NCBI GenBank assembly: GCA_021442155.1
Contig: CM038221.1
Location: forward strand, 32,455,906-32,519,905
DNA from: Cymbidium sinense
Lineage: Eukaryota; Streptophyta; Magnoliopsida; Asparagales; Orchidaceae
Direction of reading: 5' to 3'
DNA: 64,000 bases
Of this stretch, positions 24,851-37,966 are shown piece by piece. A model generated the notes under the pieces. The model ran no database searches. It was not told the origin of the DNA and was given only the letters and a program-made list of their open reading frames with translations. Each line of letters starts with the position of its first letter. Position 1 is the first letter of the stretch. A program made the translations under genes and the position numbers.

Positions 24851-25473
24851 TTATTGCCATTTCAGCTTTGCTCTATCAATGGTAATCTCGCCAGGTTCTA
24901 TGCCGCCAGTAACCCCCACACCTTGCTTCCCACGTCTCTCTATCAAAGTTCCATTCAGCCTATAACTTTGATTTCTTGATTCTCAAGATGAGGGTACCAT
25001 GTCCTCACTGAAGGCAGGGTGAGATTATCTCCGCCCTAATCGATGCCTTCACTCTTCCTCACCTTATCCTAATGGCCATCAAGCATCAATGATGGCACCG
25101 GGTTCCAGGATGTCGGTAAATATCTGATCCAACTTCACGAGCATTCTTACTACTCCAGAGTCCAAACCACCAATGAACAGAAGCCCTATGAGCACCTTTG
25201 CTACATCTCCGATATTGGTTACATTCATTCTTCAAATTCTCCTTTGATGTCATTCGATAGGAGAAAACCAAAGGTGGTGAAAAACACTGCGCCGCTTTCT
25301 CCTCCACCCAACCGTGCATTAGAAGAACTTGCAAAGAACAACTCGCCGCCTGAAACTTTGAGGACAGCTAAGATCTCACCTCTCTCTCAAGAGATCAAAG
25401 AGGACATCCACATGACTGGATCTCCTCGGCGCACCCTAGAAAGTGACCTGAGAATACAACGATTCGTAAGTTC
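24850..25473 (+). pseudogene. Unrecognised coding-like fragment, broken in several frames
   Basis: Coherent peptide pieces run in one direction through successive frames: NLARFYAASNPHTLLPTSLY (ends 24979), DEGTMSSLKAG (from 24987), EIISALIDAFTLPHL (from 25021), then from 25088 an open stretch with DGTGFQDVGKYL, YYSRVQTTNEQKPYEHLCY and a proline/serine-rich tail with SPLSQEIKED and TGSPRRTLESDLRIQRF. The last piece ends at CGATTC followed by GTAAGT (25467-25472), a good 5' splice site. Residue composition and GC content look like real exon sequence. I do not recognise the family. It is probably a host-gene fragment or pseudogene with about three frameshifts; alternatively some shifts are assembly errors or tiny introns. 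Confidence 0.45.
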
Positions 25474-28400
25474 ATGACCTTAACCTAATTAATGGTCAAT
25501 ATTTTTCTCTCATTTCTTTCTCTAACCTACTTCCCCAAATTTTCAGAACTTACCCGGCTCGTCACTAACGTCCATCTCACATACCAATGTCGATTAGCCT
25601 AACATTTTAAAGCTTCCACTCTAACTATGCTCGTACGCTTGATTTCTTTCTGTTACAAATAGAGTCTAATCCCAACTATTATTTGGTCATTCTTGGAGAA
25701 ACAAAATAAAACTCCTCTCAAATTTACAAATTGGATGCAATTAATTTGGTTGTTTTGAACAATTGCAAATATCAAAAAAATAGTGTTGAAGACCGCAGAA
25801 GAAGGATGTCGACACTAAATTTTTTATTTTCAAAAGTTAAACAAAACTTTCGCCACCAAGAAGGGATCAAGTTGGAAAATATAATTTAGAGATTCTACAA
25901 AAGCAAGATCATAATGTTCCAAACAGTGTAGAATGCAACGTATATGATTGAGAGCTTGACTTTCAATTAAAAGATCTTAAATTTAAAGCTTGTATATGTG
26001 TTATATATGTGAGTCTATCATTGTCTAAATGTAAAAAAAAATGAATTGACGATTTTTCATGCATGAACACGATCTGATTAAAATGCCATAAAAGAAATGC
26101 TAGAGTTTTTAGGATTACCCTGAGCCATAATGTGTTACCCGTTGATGGGATGAGTTTTTCTTTATTTACGCATTACCCATATTACGTGGCTTTCCCCAAG
26201 TCCTACCTTATTTCAACAATCAAAAGAGATTTACTTAATTGTGCTTAGTATCGCTTGAGGAAGCTATCTATTGATTCTCTATTCTAAAAGTTCTTAACTT
26301 TTTGATGTTTACGGTAATTATTAACTTATTAGAAAATTTTTTTAACCACCTCTAGCATTAAAGGATTTATATATATTTTTATGATGGAGAGAGTGGATTG
26401 GCATTTTCTTTATTATTGTTGTTTGTACTTTGTTGGTTAAACTCTAATTTTTTTAAACCATGGTTTTTAAAGAATTTGTGATATGCTTTTGATGAGTTAC
26501 ATTGTGCTAATGATGTCATCATCTTTTTTTTTTTTTCATTCTTTTCATTGTAATATTTAATAAAGCAACATAAAAAAAAAGAAAGATAGCCCAAAAAAAG
26601 TGAGAAAAATAGTATATTTAAATTCACATTAATAAATAATAAATAATATTTAGTATCTCAACTTTGTAAGAAGATCCAACAAATTTATAATTAAGAGAAG
26701 AATGGTAAGGGATATAAAAGTTTTACATGGAAACTCAAAAGGGGAAATTGGTTTTGTCCAATTAAAATAATTTCACTAATATATATTGACTATTATAAAT
26801 GATAGTCTTTTGTAGAGAAAAAACAATTATTTAGAATAAACTTCAATACTTTGATATCTTTCAAGAAATCTTCTTTTCTTTGGAGATCAATAAAAAGTGA
26901 TGGTAAATGCTAATGCATAGATTTGATAGAGCCTTGTTTAATTGTAATGCTAATGCAAAGAATCAATTTTTGTTGCTTGAATACATTTGTATTACTTGTG
27001 ATGATATTAACATTGTGAGCAATGATAGAGGAAAAGTTGGCTAACATCAACTTTATTGTTAATGATATGTATCAACCTTATAGAAGTATATATTGCCATA
27101 TTATATGGTATACACTATATTAGCATGACATTCAATAAAGTTTAGGGTGATGGAAGATGGATGACCATAATCATTTCAAAGGTCAAAGGGATGAATTAGG
27201 CGATATTATGTGTTAGAGGATAGTAGTGATTTTAATTTAATGATGGTAGTTGGGAAAATTGTGGTTGAATGACATTGATTAGGAGGTCATCATCAAAGTT
27301 TATTGAGAGATTTTTAGCAATGCAATGGGAGACCATAGTCAAATGGAGGTTCCTAAGTTGCACAATATGGATCACATACATGGAAAGTATCTATTTTAAA
27401 GATATAGGCAAATATATATTTGATACAACATTTTTATAAATGTCCAATTTATAAATTTTAAAATAGTAATTTATAATGATATAAATTATATAAATATTAA
27501 ATATGCCAAAAAGTTATAATATTATACGGACAAAAATATTGAAATTTAACAATGTAAGAAATATGAGTAAATGATTAACATATTATGTTTAAATTAAAAT
27601 AGAGTGTAAAGAAAGAGTAAATAATTACAAAAAATAATAGATATAATAAAAAAATGATAAGTGATTAAATTCTAATGATATCTTAAAAATGAATAAGATA
27701 TTAATAATTTTAGTATATAGTATATACAAAAAAATAATATATTTAGTATAGTATAACCAAACAAAATTTATTATTAAATTATACCTTTATTTAATATTTA
27801 TAAATTTTAACTTAATTATTTGGACATGTGTCTAACATGCATGTTAGAATTTTTTTAAAAAATTAGACATGCTAACATGATGCACCTGTGTTTGTGTCCA
27901 ATATATGTTAGATACTTTGGTCCATTATAGACGATGTAGTTGTCTAAAGATAGTCTAGTGATTGAGTTAGGTGATGAGTGTTAAGATTATCACGTTTATA
28001 GATGCCGAAAACTTTAGTTGGGAGATAATGAACTGATCATGATATGATGAGTGTAATGCGTGGTGTAGATGATGAAATATAGTTGATTGTTGGATAATGT
28101 GCAGTCAATCATTAGAAGACGGGTGATTGTAGTCCAATCAATAATCGAAATTATAGTTGGATGATTGAAGTCAGCTCAAGTCGTTGAGGAGGTGATGGAC
28201 ATCGAGCTATATATTATTTTGGTGGTCATCAAATGATGGAGGTTGAGAGACCATCATCATCAAGAGATTAGAGATCACATAGATGGCGATGATCTTAATT
28301 GGTCATCAAATATTGGGAGACTAAATGGTAGTGGAGATGAGCAATGAAAATCAAGAAAATATAGTTTGAGATGATGGTCCAAATCATCAATTGCATAATG

Positions 28401-28520
28401 TATTGAGGGAAAATATAAGCATCTAAGAACCGTGCGACAGCATATCCAGCATTAAAATGTGTCACATTCCAACAATGGTTAAAATAACGATGGATGAATT
28501 CTACATAGAACTTCAAAGCG
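25474..28520. other. AT-rich DNA, no gene recognised
   Basis: About 3 kb without a supported feature. The part from 27150 to 28480 is rich in GATGGT/GATGAT words on the plus strand, which recalls the low-complexity section of LTR family A, but I could not align LTR landmarks, so it is left unassigned. Confidence 0.4.
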
Positions 28521-29470
28521 GCTTCCGTAAGTTTATTTATTTTAACACATAATTTTAATTAAACCTAAAACCACAATAGCATAGAACACCCCCCATGAAC
28601 GTTGAAGCCTTTGCTGATCCCAGCCTCCACTTCCTCTCTCTTCTTCTTTTCCATCTTCTGCTTTCTAATTATGCTGTTTAGAGGTCGGGAGTGACCATGG
28701 GAGGCGGAAGAGCTCACCCAAGGAGAAGGCAAGACTTCCTCACAGGCACTCGATTTCAACTTTTCCTTTCGACGACAAGCTAGGGCGTCAATGGATTCTC
28801 CACTGTGAACCTGCCTTTGGGATCGATAGCTCTTCTGGATCGATGATTCCTAAAACCCAAATAGAGCCCTAGAACAAGTGGCAAGCTTCATATTGACGGG
28901 AGATTCCAAGGAAAAGGAGACAGCAGATTAACCACCTTCTACCACAAGAGGTTGTTGCAGCAACCGTGCCATAAAATCTTTGGACAAGAAGAGCTTCCTA
29001 CTATGCCCGATCGGAGAATGGAAGAAATCAATCCCCTAAACGCTAATGGGAAAATACGATCTAGCCAAAGCAAGTACACTAAGATCAATCGCCAAAAAAT
29101 GGCAAGCAGGCATTTCTTTGTTTCATTATCCAAGAAGAGATCGAAGAGGACTTTATCAAGACCCAAAAAAGAGATCAAGATTGTGCAAGCAACTCGATGT
29201 GATAAGAAATTTCAATTCTAGTTATATATTGTGTCTCCATTTTTCTCTTCCCATCAAGCGTTGTTCCGCATTGTGGCTTTCTAAAGTTCAGATGATTACA
29301 AAGTAGTCGAATGAGGCAATTATTCATTCTTCTTTCAAGTATTTCTAGCAAAATTTTCAATTGAGAATAACTGAAAATGATCTTCTTTGAAGAAGAAGAG
29401 AATTGTTTATGCATAGAACGGTAGCTTTGAGGAGATCTTGTTAAGAATTTTGAATGTGAACTCACATATA
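28521..29470 (-). repeat. Dispersed repeat family C, minus-strand copy
   Basis: Its reverse complement aligns with 63240-63890. Shared landmarks are CTTTGTAATCATC, ATGGAGACMCAATATATAAC, GAAATTTCTT..CATCGAGTTG, TCTTTTTTGGGTCTT-like words, GTCCTCTTCGATCTCTTC, CGATCTTAGTG, TTCCCATTAG, TTCTCCGATSGGGCATAG and CTCTTCTTGTCC. The opposite copy ends in TTAATTAAAA words as this one does. Overlapping open frames on both strands (28952-29306 and 28939-29465) are not conserved between the copies, so protein coding is not supported. Element class unknown. Confidence 0.75.
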
Positions 29471-29479
29471 AATTTAATT

Positions 29480-29728
29480 ATACATTATGTGCTATCTTAT
29501 TTTTAAGTCTATTAATTTTGTAATCTAATAAAGATTAATTAATTTTAGACTTTTGAGATATTTTATTAATTTTGTGTAGAATTATATTGTGTAGAGACCG
29601 GACATTTTATTTTATTTTAATAATGAGCTGAAATAAAATGAAATACACTCAAGTATAAATATGATCATGATCCACATTCTAAAGGGTTGGTTCTTACTTT
29701 TCTCACATCCCATCTTGAGTGAAAAGAA

Positions 29729-29790
<62 letters not shown>

Positions 29791-29928
29791 AACACCCTTT
29801 TAAAAGTGGAAGGCCAAAATTACCACAATAGATCTTTCATTAATTTGGGTATGCTTCCGATTAAATCTTGTTGATGATTTGACATGAGATATGGAAAAGA
29901 TAAATTAATTCTATCTTCATATGTTTCA
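29480..29928 (+). mobile_element. Probable Ty1/copia 5' LTR remnant
   Basis: The sequence immediately left of a tRNA-Met-type primer binding site (29935-29946) should be the 3' part of a 5' LTR. It is AT-rich, includes the (CT)n microsatellite at 29731-29787 and ends near TTTCAAACA. The left boundary is a guess because no second LTR was found. The class is inferred from the primer site and from the copia gag remnant on the same strand at 40150-41710. Confidence 0.45.
29731..29787. repeat. (CT)n microsatellite, about 57 bp
   Basis: Uninterrupted CT dinucleotides within the presumed copia LTR. In several plant LTRs a CT-rich tract lies in the transcribed leader; no function can be shown here. 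Confidence 0.95.
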
Positions 29929-29934
29929 AACAAG

Positions 29935-29946
29935 TGGTATTAGAGC
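29935..29946 (+). promoter_or_regulatory. Primer binding site, initiator tRNA-Met type
   Basis: TGGTATTAGAGC differs at one position from TGGTATCAGAGC, the complement of the plant initiator tRNA-Met 3' end used by many LTR retrotransposons. It marks the start of the internal region of a plus-strand element. Confidence 0.6.
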
Positions 29947-29950
29947 AATT

Positions 29951-30331
29951 ATCATGTTAAATCGTTGAGAAATGATTTTTTTCTCAATCTTTTGCATTGA
30001 TTACTTAGAAAAATTTAGATCAAAATGCATGTTTAAAATTTTTTGTGCAAATTATTTGGTCATGCACATGAAGTATTGACATTCTTTAGATGGTTTCTTT
30101 TCTATTGTTGATTTTGAGTAAAAGAATAAAGCTAAAATTTACTTTATACTTTTATCACAATTTCAATTTTTGTTTATGTGTTCAATATGTTTATTCGTAA
30201 TTAGATTTTAATTTGAGAAATAAAATTCATATTCATATGAATTTGATTCAAGCATGCTTCATCTTTCATTCTTTTTTTAAATTTTGAGGATTTTGTAAGA
30301 TTATGATTAGTGGTTATAATTATTTTTCATA
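29951..30331 (+). other. AT-rich leader of the presumed copia element
   Basis: Non-coding AT-rich sequence downstream of the primer binding site. It is interrupted at 30332 by a TIR transposon and seems to continue at 31805-31951. Confidence 0.4.
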
Positions 30332-31804
30332 GGCAAAATTTTTAAAATAGGCTTAGTTCTAATCATAATTAGCAGTTTAGGCATGAAAAATTTTTTTATT
30401 GCAAGCTTCGTTTAACGACGATCTCTGATGCGTCAAGACATCGTCCGCTCAACAACCGTTTTTTATTCATATATTAAATGTTAATATAATTATCTGAGCT
30501 TTCTTTCTTCAATGTAAATGCTAATTATGGTATGATTAATTAAAAAATATATTTAATCTCTTTAAGGATGACAATGTGAAAAATGTGAAATTATCTGAAC
30601 TATTCTCAAAAATTTCTGAACGATTAATTATTTACGTTATTATAACATCATCCATCTTATCCAATATAATTAATAAATAAATTCATCCAAAAGTCTCCAT
30701 CATCTTATCCAATATAATTAATGTTTTAATAAAATTATGTAATTGAGTTTTATCAATTTTATATAAACCAAAGAAACTATCCAATTAAGTGAATCTTAAT
30801 ATAATTTTTTAGTTAAATATTTCTAAAATAAAATTATTTAAAATTTGATTTTATCAAATTTATAATTTCAACAAATATAATAGTAGGATCAAATACTTCA
30901 ATAAGAATAATCTAATGTTGAAAAGTAGTATAAAGAGAGTTCAAAAAAGCATAAATTAAATATTTAAAATATGATTGTATTAAAATTGAGCTCAATGAAT
31001 GGAATTCAACAAATCTAAGATTAACTTTTGATATCATTTCGAATAATTAAAGAAGTGATCCATGATCAATAGAATTGACAATAATCTTTCTAATAGATTT
31101 AATGCTTATCTAATAACCAAATGCTACTAAAAAAAATATAAATGACCATTCTCTAATGAGTGGCTAAACTTAGATGGTGATATCAAGTTCTAAAAAATTG
31201 ACGACAATCATTATTTATCATGTTATATGACAATGAAAAAATGTAAAACTATCCAACTATTCTCAAAAAATTTCTTAAAGATTAATTATTTACGTTATTA
31301 TAACATCATCCTTAAAGAGATTAAAATTTTTTTAACCAATCATGCCATAATATATATATAGTGAAAAGAAAAGCTCGATAATTATATTAAGCTTAATAAA
31401 AAATATTAGAATAATTGCTATAATTAACAAAAAAAAATATATTAAAAAATAATTGTAATAGAATGATCGGGTCACAATCAAATTTCAACCAACATGAAAG
31501 TTGTAGAATATTTTGTTATGATTCAACGATATCAATTTTGCTAAATTCGATATCAGATTGATAATTATTCTGGTTTAATAAAGTAGCTGACGATTATAAA
31601 AGTCGAGGCCACAATCTTAAATTTCAACCAACATAAAAGTTTTTTGTTATGATTCCAAAGATATTAAGTTTGTAAGATTAAACATGACTCTATATGAAAA
31701 AAAAATCTGCTTTTAAAAGTCTGAAGAATTAATCTATTTGCTAAAAAAAATTTATAAATTGTTAATTACAATTAGGACTAAGCCTATTTTTTAAAAATTT
31801 TGCC
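30332..31804. mobile_element. Non-autonomous TIR DNA transposon, 1473 bp
   Basis: The left end GGCAAAATTTTTAAAATAGG and the right end, read outward GGCAAAATTTTTAAAAAATAGG, are terminal inverted repeats that extend at least 70 bases (GCTTAGTYCTAAT..TAATTA). A second inverted pair lies further in (about 30480-30573 with 31306-31400, around TTTAATCTCTTTAAGGATGA). Flanking octamers TTTTCATA (30324-30331) and TTTTCTTA (31805-31812) form an 8-bp target duplication with one mismatch, as in hAT elements; a 9-bp MULE reading is less good. Direct repeats inside (30569-30651 with 31229-31311, and 31460-31540 with 31605-31680) show internal duplications. No transposase. Confidence 0.75.
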
Positions 31805-31951
31805 TTTTCTTATTATTATATTTAAAATGAAAAAGATGAACCATTTTTTTGAAATTGATGCTTTAATTAAAGATGAATTCAACATTTGCTTGATTTTATG
31901 AGCAATTAGTGATACTTACTTATAGTGCATCTTAAATGTTTTTTTAATTTA

Positions 31952-32647
31952 TATTAAGATAGAAAAAAAACTAGTTGGTAGAGTGAAAGTTTACTTTAAT
32001 AAAATCCAACAAATTATTTAAAGAGTGAACAAGAAAACAAAAAATTTTACAAAACCTGAAAAGAGAAAACCACGCCTAGCCTAGTAAAAATCTTCCGCTA
32101 TGTATATGTTTCAAAGTACAAATTTTCCTGATAATAGGATTACATAATTGTATATGAGAAGGGCTGATAATGAGAATCCCAAAATCGACAACAACAAATT
32201 ATATATAATGCTCAAAGTCTGGTTAGTAGTATGATGGTTCAAATACGATGATGAAGGTCATCATGATGGTGACCAAGAAATTATCGACAAGGATAAAATC
32301 GGGCGGCAGTCAAAAAGGGTGCATGACATTGAGGATTTTGCTTTAGAGCTCCTCTCTCTTGTTGCCATAAATGAGCTATTTATGAGATCCTATAAATACA
32401 TGCAAAAACCATTCATCGCCTCATGATTTTCTTGATCATATGATGTATTTTGTTATTTGAATGCTCAAATGAAAAATTGTGAGATCTTGATTCGATAATC
32501 GAGACGCCAATTTAATATAAACAGCATGAAAGTTATTTAGAGATTTAATTGACATTCTGAGTTTCCAAGATATTTTAAGTGATCTCTACTTAACTGATCA
32601 TAAATGTTTTTTAGTATCAAGATAGTTATATTTTAAGTGTCATATTA
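31952..32647 (+). mobile_element. Diverged solo LTR, LTR family A, plus strand
   Basis: It aligns with the family A LTRs through AACTAGTTGGTAGAGTGAAA, TTTAAAGAGTGAACAAGAAAAC, CTATGTATATGTTTCAAAGT, GTATATGAGAAGGG, TTTAGAGCTCCTCTCTC, ATGATGTATTTTGT, ATTTGAATGCTCAAATGA, a shortened GATG section and a TCATATTA end. The start is eroded, and no target duplication is evident. No internal sequence of that family adjoins it. Confidence 0.7.
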
Positions 32648-32682
32648 GTTATAAATATTACATTATAATATAAAATGTTTCA

Positions 32683-33366
<684 letters not shown>

Positions 33367-33383
33367 AAATATTTGATAAACTT
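33367..33383 (+). repeat. Target-site duplication of the LINE, left copy
   Basis: AAATATTTGATAAACTT here is repeated exactly at 39873-39889, bracketing the LINE. A 17-bp duplication is within the usual range for target-primed reverse transcription. Confidence 0.9.
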
Positions 33384-35067
33384 TTTTTTTGGAACCCTAT
33401 ATAGGGGAATTTTATTGCCACAATAAAAGGGTTACAAGGTCCTTAAGAGGGGATAAACTCAAAAACTATTGCTCAAAGAGCTAGTGAATCAGACTAATTA
33501 CTACCAAAACATATGAAAAAGTGAAACAAAGCAAAAGGTACACATAAGCAAAAGAAAAAGCCATTGGCCATCCATCAATAGCGATTCTTGAGGATGAGAG
33601 AAGTTTATACTTCCAGAGAGAAAGAACCTGCAAGAGAACAACGCGGAATCTGCAAACATCTAGAAGAAAAAATTAGCACCGTTAAATTGATACAAGCTAA
33701 ATTAAAGGTAGAAATAGAATAACTTGAGAGAGAAAAAGAGGATTGTGTGGAGAAAGGCTCAGACTCAATCACACCAAATTGGGGGAGCCACAAACATGAG
33801 CATCCAATCTTCAAAGGAAGGGTTACATCACGCGGCTACTACTAAAGAATGGGTAAAATCATCCCACCATCATACCAACAAACGGGGGACCAAACCATCC
33901 AATGGAAGAGAGCCGTGATCATTAAGACATACCAAAGCGTAGCTACATACACTATGGAAGAGAAGTAAACACCAATCCAAATGATAAAGGGGTGTGAATC
34001 CTTACTAAAAATAATAAACACCACAAGCCAACATAACAAAAATCATAGCCAACAACACCCCAAGAAGAAATCTCTTGAGGAAGTCAATCGAGAGCTTACC
34101 AAGGCACAACCACATACACATGGGAGAAGGCAACAGATACAAATGATAAAGGAAAGACACCATTTCCTTTTACGAAAAGGGAACCTAAACAGTGACAACA
34201 TAATATCAGAATGCAAGCCCACAATAACCCAGCTAGATGTCATCCCAAAGAGAGAGTAACCGAATAGGGTTAACAGTATAAATGAAAACATCCACCATAT
34301 TAATAGCATGATTGCAAACTATCTATGTTCAAAAGAACTCAAAGATAACAAGTAGTGAATAAATCCATACAAAGAAAGCCATAATACTACGGTTAAATCT
34401 TGGCCAAAAAAAGACCCTACATCCATGCATAACTCATCCACAATAGGGGCGTAGATACCGTGGTTAACCAACTAGCAGCCAACCGAAAAAAACAAGTCAA
34501 CAAACTAACCACAATAGCGTCCCAGCTGACCAACAAAAAAATCGATAGACCATACAGCCAAACACTGGAACCGCAAACCAAATAATGAGTTCAACAAAAA
34601 ATATTGTAGGGAGTGCCGTTACAGCAAACAAACCATAAAAAAGGAAGTTAATAACAATTAACCAAATATCACCAGTGGGGACAGTAGGGAAAGGTGGTAA
34701 GAAATAATCCTAAACGTTGAAGGAAGTAGCACTAATGGCAAGCAAGGTGAACAATCTAACCCATATAATAGGACAAATACATCCATCAATACAACAAAAT
34801 CCACCATTGCAGGATAACTAGAAAAAAGGGGAGAAACAATAGGAAACCACGAAGTATAGAAAAGGGTAAGGAAAGAGCAGCATAACCCAAATAGTCCAAA
34901 ACACAAACAATCCATGGCTATTCAAGAACAGCCCAACTAGAAAGGAAAAGGAAAAAAATAAACAAACGCCTATTGACTAACCTAAAACAAAAGGTGAAAC
35001 AGCCTGGAAATAAAAATAAATTCTGATTCCCAAATCTCCTCCTGAAAAAAAAGGAAGGAAAAATGTT
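33384..35067 (-). other. LINE 3' untranslated region and tail
   Basis: About 1.7 kb of T-rich (on the sense strand) sequence with no conserved frame. Its end holds TTTATTGTGGCAATAAAATT, an AATAAA-containing block shared word for word with the truncated copy ending near 16047. Several hydrophobic open frames (for example 34043-34309) share similarity with frames in the other copy only because the DNA is similar. Confidence 0.8.
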
Positions 35068-35828
35068 TTAAAGACTTCTAACATAGGGCAGACCCATTTT
35101 ATTTAAATACGCAAGCCCCCATAAGAGGGAAGGAATATCATCATTGGAGAATAGATTCACAGAAGAGGACTTTGCTCCCCCAAGAAGAGCCAGAATTACC
35201 TTCCCGATAGATATGAGAAATATGATAATCAAGGGTGGCAAGAAGTCTCCTTGTATGGTTAAGTAAATAGAAAACTTCAGCATTGCCATAAGCTCCCGAT
35301 TTTAATAATTCTAGAAGAAGGAGAGCATCAATTTCAAACCAAATTTTATGGAATCCTTTCTGAATGCAGATAGAAATCCCATAGTGGAGTCCATAAAGCT
35401 CAGCAAATAGAGGTCTTAGAGGAAAGAAAGCAGATCACATTTCCACTATAATCTCTTAAGATCCCCCCACAACCATAAAAGCCATTAGAAACTGCACCAT
35501 TTGTGTTAATCTTAATGACATGAAAATTAGGCTTTATCCAATATTTAATTTTATGAGTAGGCTCAAAATTAGAAGAAGGGAGAATAATCTCAAAGTTAGG
35601 GGCCATATATTTACAGCCTTTGAAACTAGAGGAAGTAAGGAGATCAGCTTTATAAAGAGACGTAATTTTATGCTTTGCTCTAGCAATATTATGATGATAG
35701 TTCATAGGGATATCACATTGCTTAGCATCATTTCTTTCCAACCAGATATACCATAGTAGAGTAGTGGCTAAAACAACTTTGACATGGCCCTTAGGTGTAT
35801 AAGAGAAAAAATTTTCAAGAAGTTGCAT
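35068..35828 (-). pseudogene. LINE RNase H domain, broken
   Basis: 35828-35400 reads WIKPNFHVIKINTNGAV, GCGGILRDYSG and SSKTS. Across a stop and frameshift it continues with AELYGLHYG, FEIDALLLLELL, HIYREGNS and GLAYLNKMGLPYVR, the usual C-terminus of plant LINE ORF2. The family normally has TDGA at the first catalytic aspartate; here it is TNGA, so the first active-site Asp is lost. The second and third acidic positions (AEL and the EID motif) remain. The domain removes RNA from RNA:DNA hybrids in active elements. Confidence 0.85.
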
Positions 35829-36711
35829 GATAGAGAGTGATCCATCAAAATGGAGAGTAACATACTATCAGCTCCAAACCTGCCATTCATGAAGACATGA
35901 TCCACAGCCAATGTGAAGACAACATTTGCATTTGGGGTTGTTTGAAATAAAATCATTTGGAATGCATTTCAAATAAAAACCAAACTAGAGGGGAGGTGGA
36001 AACCTTTTTGAAGGAGGGTGGCATCAACAAGAATGTAGTGCTTTAGAATACACCAAGTTAAAACTGAGAATGAGGTGGGGATAAAAATACTCTAGATTTT
36101 AGTGAAAACTAACAACTCTTGAATTTTAAGTCTGAAAGCATGCCAAACATTCCAAAAAAATAAAATATCCAGAGGAGAAACTTTAAAAGGATTTGGTTAG
36201 AACTGACTAATATTAAGGATTTTGTTTACTATCACATAAAGGGCATTGGAAAGTAATTGAGCTACATCCCAAGTGTTATGCGTAATGAAATGATTAACCT
36301 TAAGCCTCTCACTGGAATGAGTATTAAGTAAAGAATCAATAGAACCTCAGCCCAATCAATTATCTTGCCAAAAGAAGGATGATCCCGAATTCACACCGCA
36401 AGAGATCAAATTCTTAGCAACCCACTTAAAATTATAAAATCTTCTCCACACTGGAGAATCCCCAGGTTTGTAAGGGCAAATGAATGGGTGTCTCCCTTAC
36501 AGTATTTGGCAAGCATAAATTACAACCAGTAACTATGATTATTTTTAAGATTCTACCACATTTTATATGAAAAATATTTAATGGAGTCTTCTAAAGTTTT
36601 GCAACCTAAACCACCTTCATTCAAAGGCCCACAATAGTTATGCCAACTAACCCAATGAGCCTTTTTAGAAGATGAGGTAAAAAAAAAATCGTTAATAAGT
36701 CTATTAATCTT
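35829..36711 (-). pseudogene. LINE ORF2 linker and zf-RVT region, highly degraded
   Basis: The region between reverse transcriptase and RNase H. Peptide pieces such as HLAVDHVFMNGRFG (near 35900) match the zf-RVT style of plant LINEs, but cysteine positions are largely lost and stops are frequent. Confidence 0.6.
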
Positions 36712-37966
36712 TTAATAATTGAACTGGCAGAAAGTACAATATAAAGGCAAAGAGCAAAGAATACTTTTGATTAGGATAAGTCTAGCACCAAAGGAGAGTA
36801 AGTGGAACTCCCAAGAGAAATTTTTCTTATATATTTTCTGAATAACTTCATAAAATAGAGAAGATCTTTTCGTTCCTTGATATAAAGGAGTACCCAAGTA
36901 CTTAATAGGCAGGGTTTGATGTGCAAAGCCCATAATATTCTTAATAGTATAGATCCTAGATGATGAAATCGACAAACTAGAAATAAAACAATTTTGTTAG
37001 GGTTAATTTTCAAATCACTTTCCCTACCAAACAAAGTAAGGAATTTACATAACTTTTTAATGTAAAGAGTAGAACCATTGCAGAATATAATGAAATCATC
37101 ACCAAAGTTGAGGTGGGAAATGGGAAAGGCACCCCTAGTCCTGTAGTATATATTAAGAATTTTACAAAACATCTGCTCAATACTTCTAGAGAGATATTCC
37201 ATAGTAATTGTGAAAAGAGCCGGAGAGAGGGGTTCCCCTTGCCTTAACCCATGAGAGGAACAAAAGAAGCCATGAACTTCGCCATTAATAAGTAAAGAAA
37301 ACCAAGAGTTCTCAATACCATTCTTAATTAAAGTAATAAATTGATTAGAGAATCCAAATAGAGTTAAAATTTTATAAAGGAAATCCCAACCAATGTTATC
37401 ATAAGCTTTGGAAATGTCCAGCTTAAAAAGTAGGTTACCACAATGAACCTTAGCATTTAAATCATGGATGATCTCTTGCCAACATTAACATTATCGAAAT
37501 AGATCGACCTTTAACAAAACTAGTTTGGTTGGGGAGATAATTTTAGGAAGTAGAATACTTTTAGCCACAATCTTAGAGATGATTAAAAAAAGAGCAAAGG
37601 CTAATTGGCCTAAAATGGCTCCAAAGTTCAGATTCTCTATTTTGGGATTAAAATAATAGAAGTGCTAGAGAAATATTTGGGATGTTTCCCTTGAAAAAAT
37701 CCATTAGCCTTTAATCAAATCTTCTTTGATGATATGCGCATTTTGAAAAAATAAGGTAGTAAAGCCATCTGACCAAAGAACCAAATCAGATTCATCTTAT
37801 GCAAAATGTTAGAAATTTTGAATTCAGAGGGTAATGAAGTAAGCATAATGTTATCTTCATCCGAGATGAGATTAAGAATAACTTCAGGTAAGGAAATCTC
37901 ATCATAAGTCACATTTTTATTAAGGAGCTCAGTAAAGAAGGAAACACTAGAGTAAATAAGCTCCAT
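36712..37966 (-). pseudogene. LINE reverse transcriptase, broken
   Basis: Pieces in sense order are ISLPEVILNLISDEDNIMLT (near 37900); after frameshifts LRQGEPLSPALFTITMEYLS (about 37250-37187); the catalytic segment LNFGDDFIIFCNG (near 37100), where the family usually has FADD; then PIKYLGTPLYQGTKRSS (near 36900) and ARLILIKSILCSLPLY. Palm and thumb order is normal. Several stops and frame changes make it inactive. Confidence 0.9.

Noticed and set aside
25001..25120. A start codon for the unrecognised fragment at 25001 or later
   Set aside because: Coding-like sequence continues upstream in other frames, so no start can be chosen from the sequence.
34658..34915. Hydrophobic minus-strand frame of 85 residues
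   Set aside because: Also within the LINE 3' UTR; T-rich sense strand gives Leu/Phe/Ser-rich chance frames.
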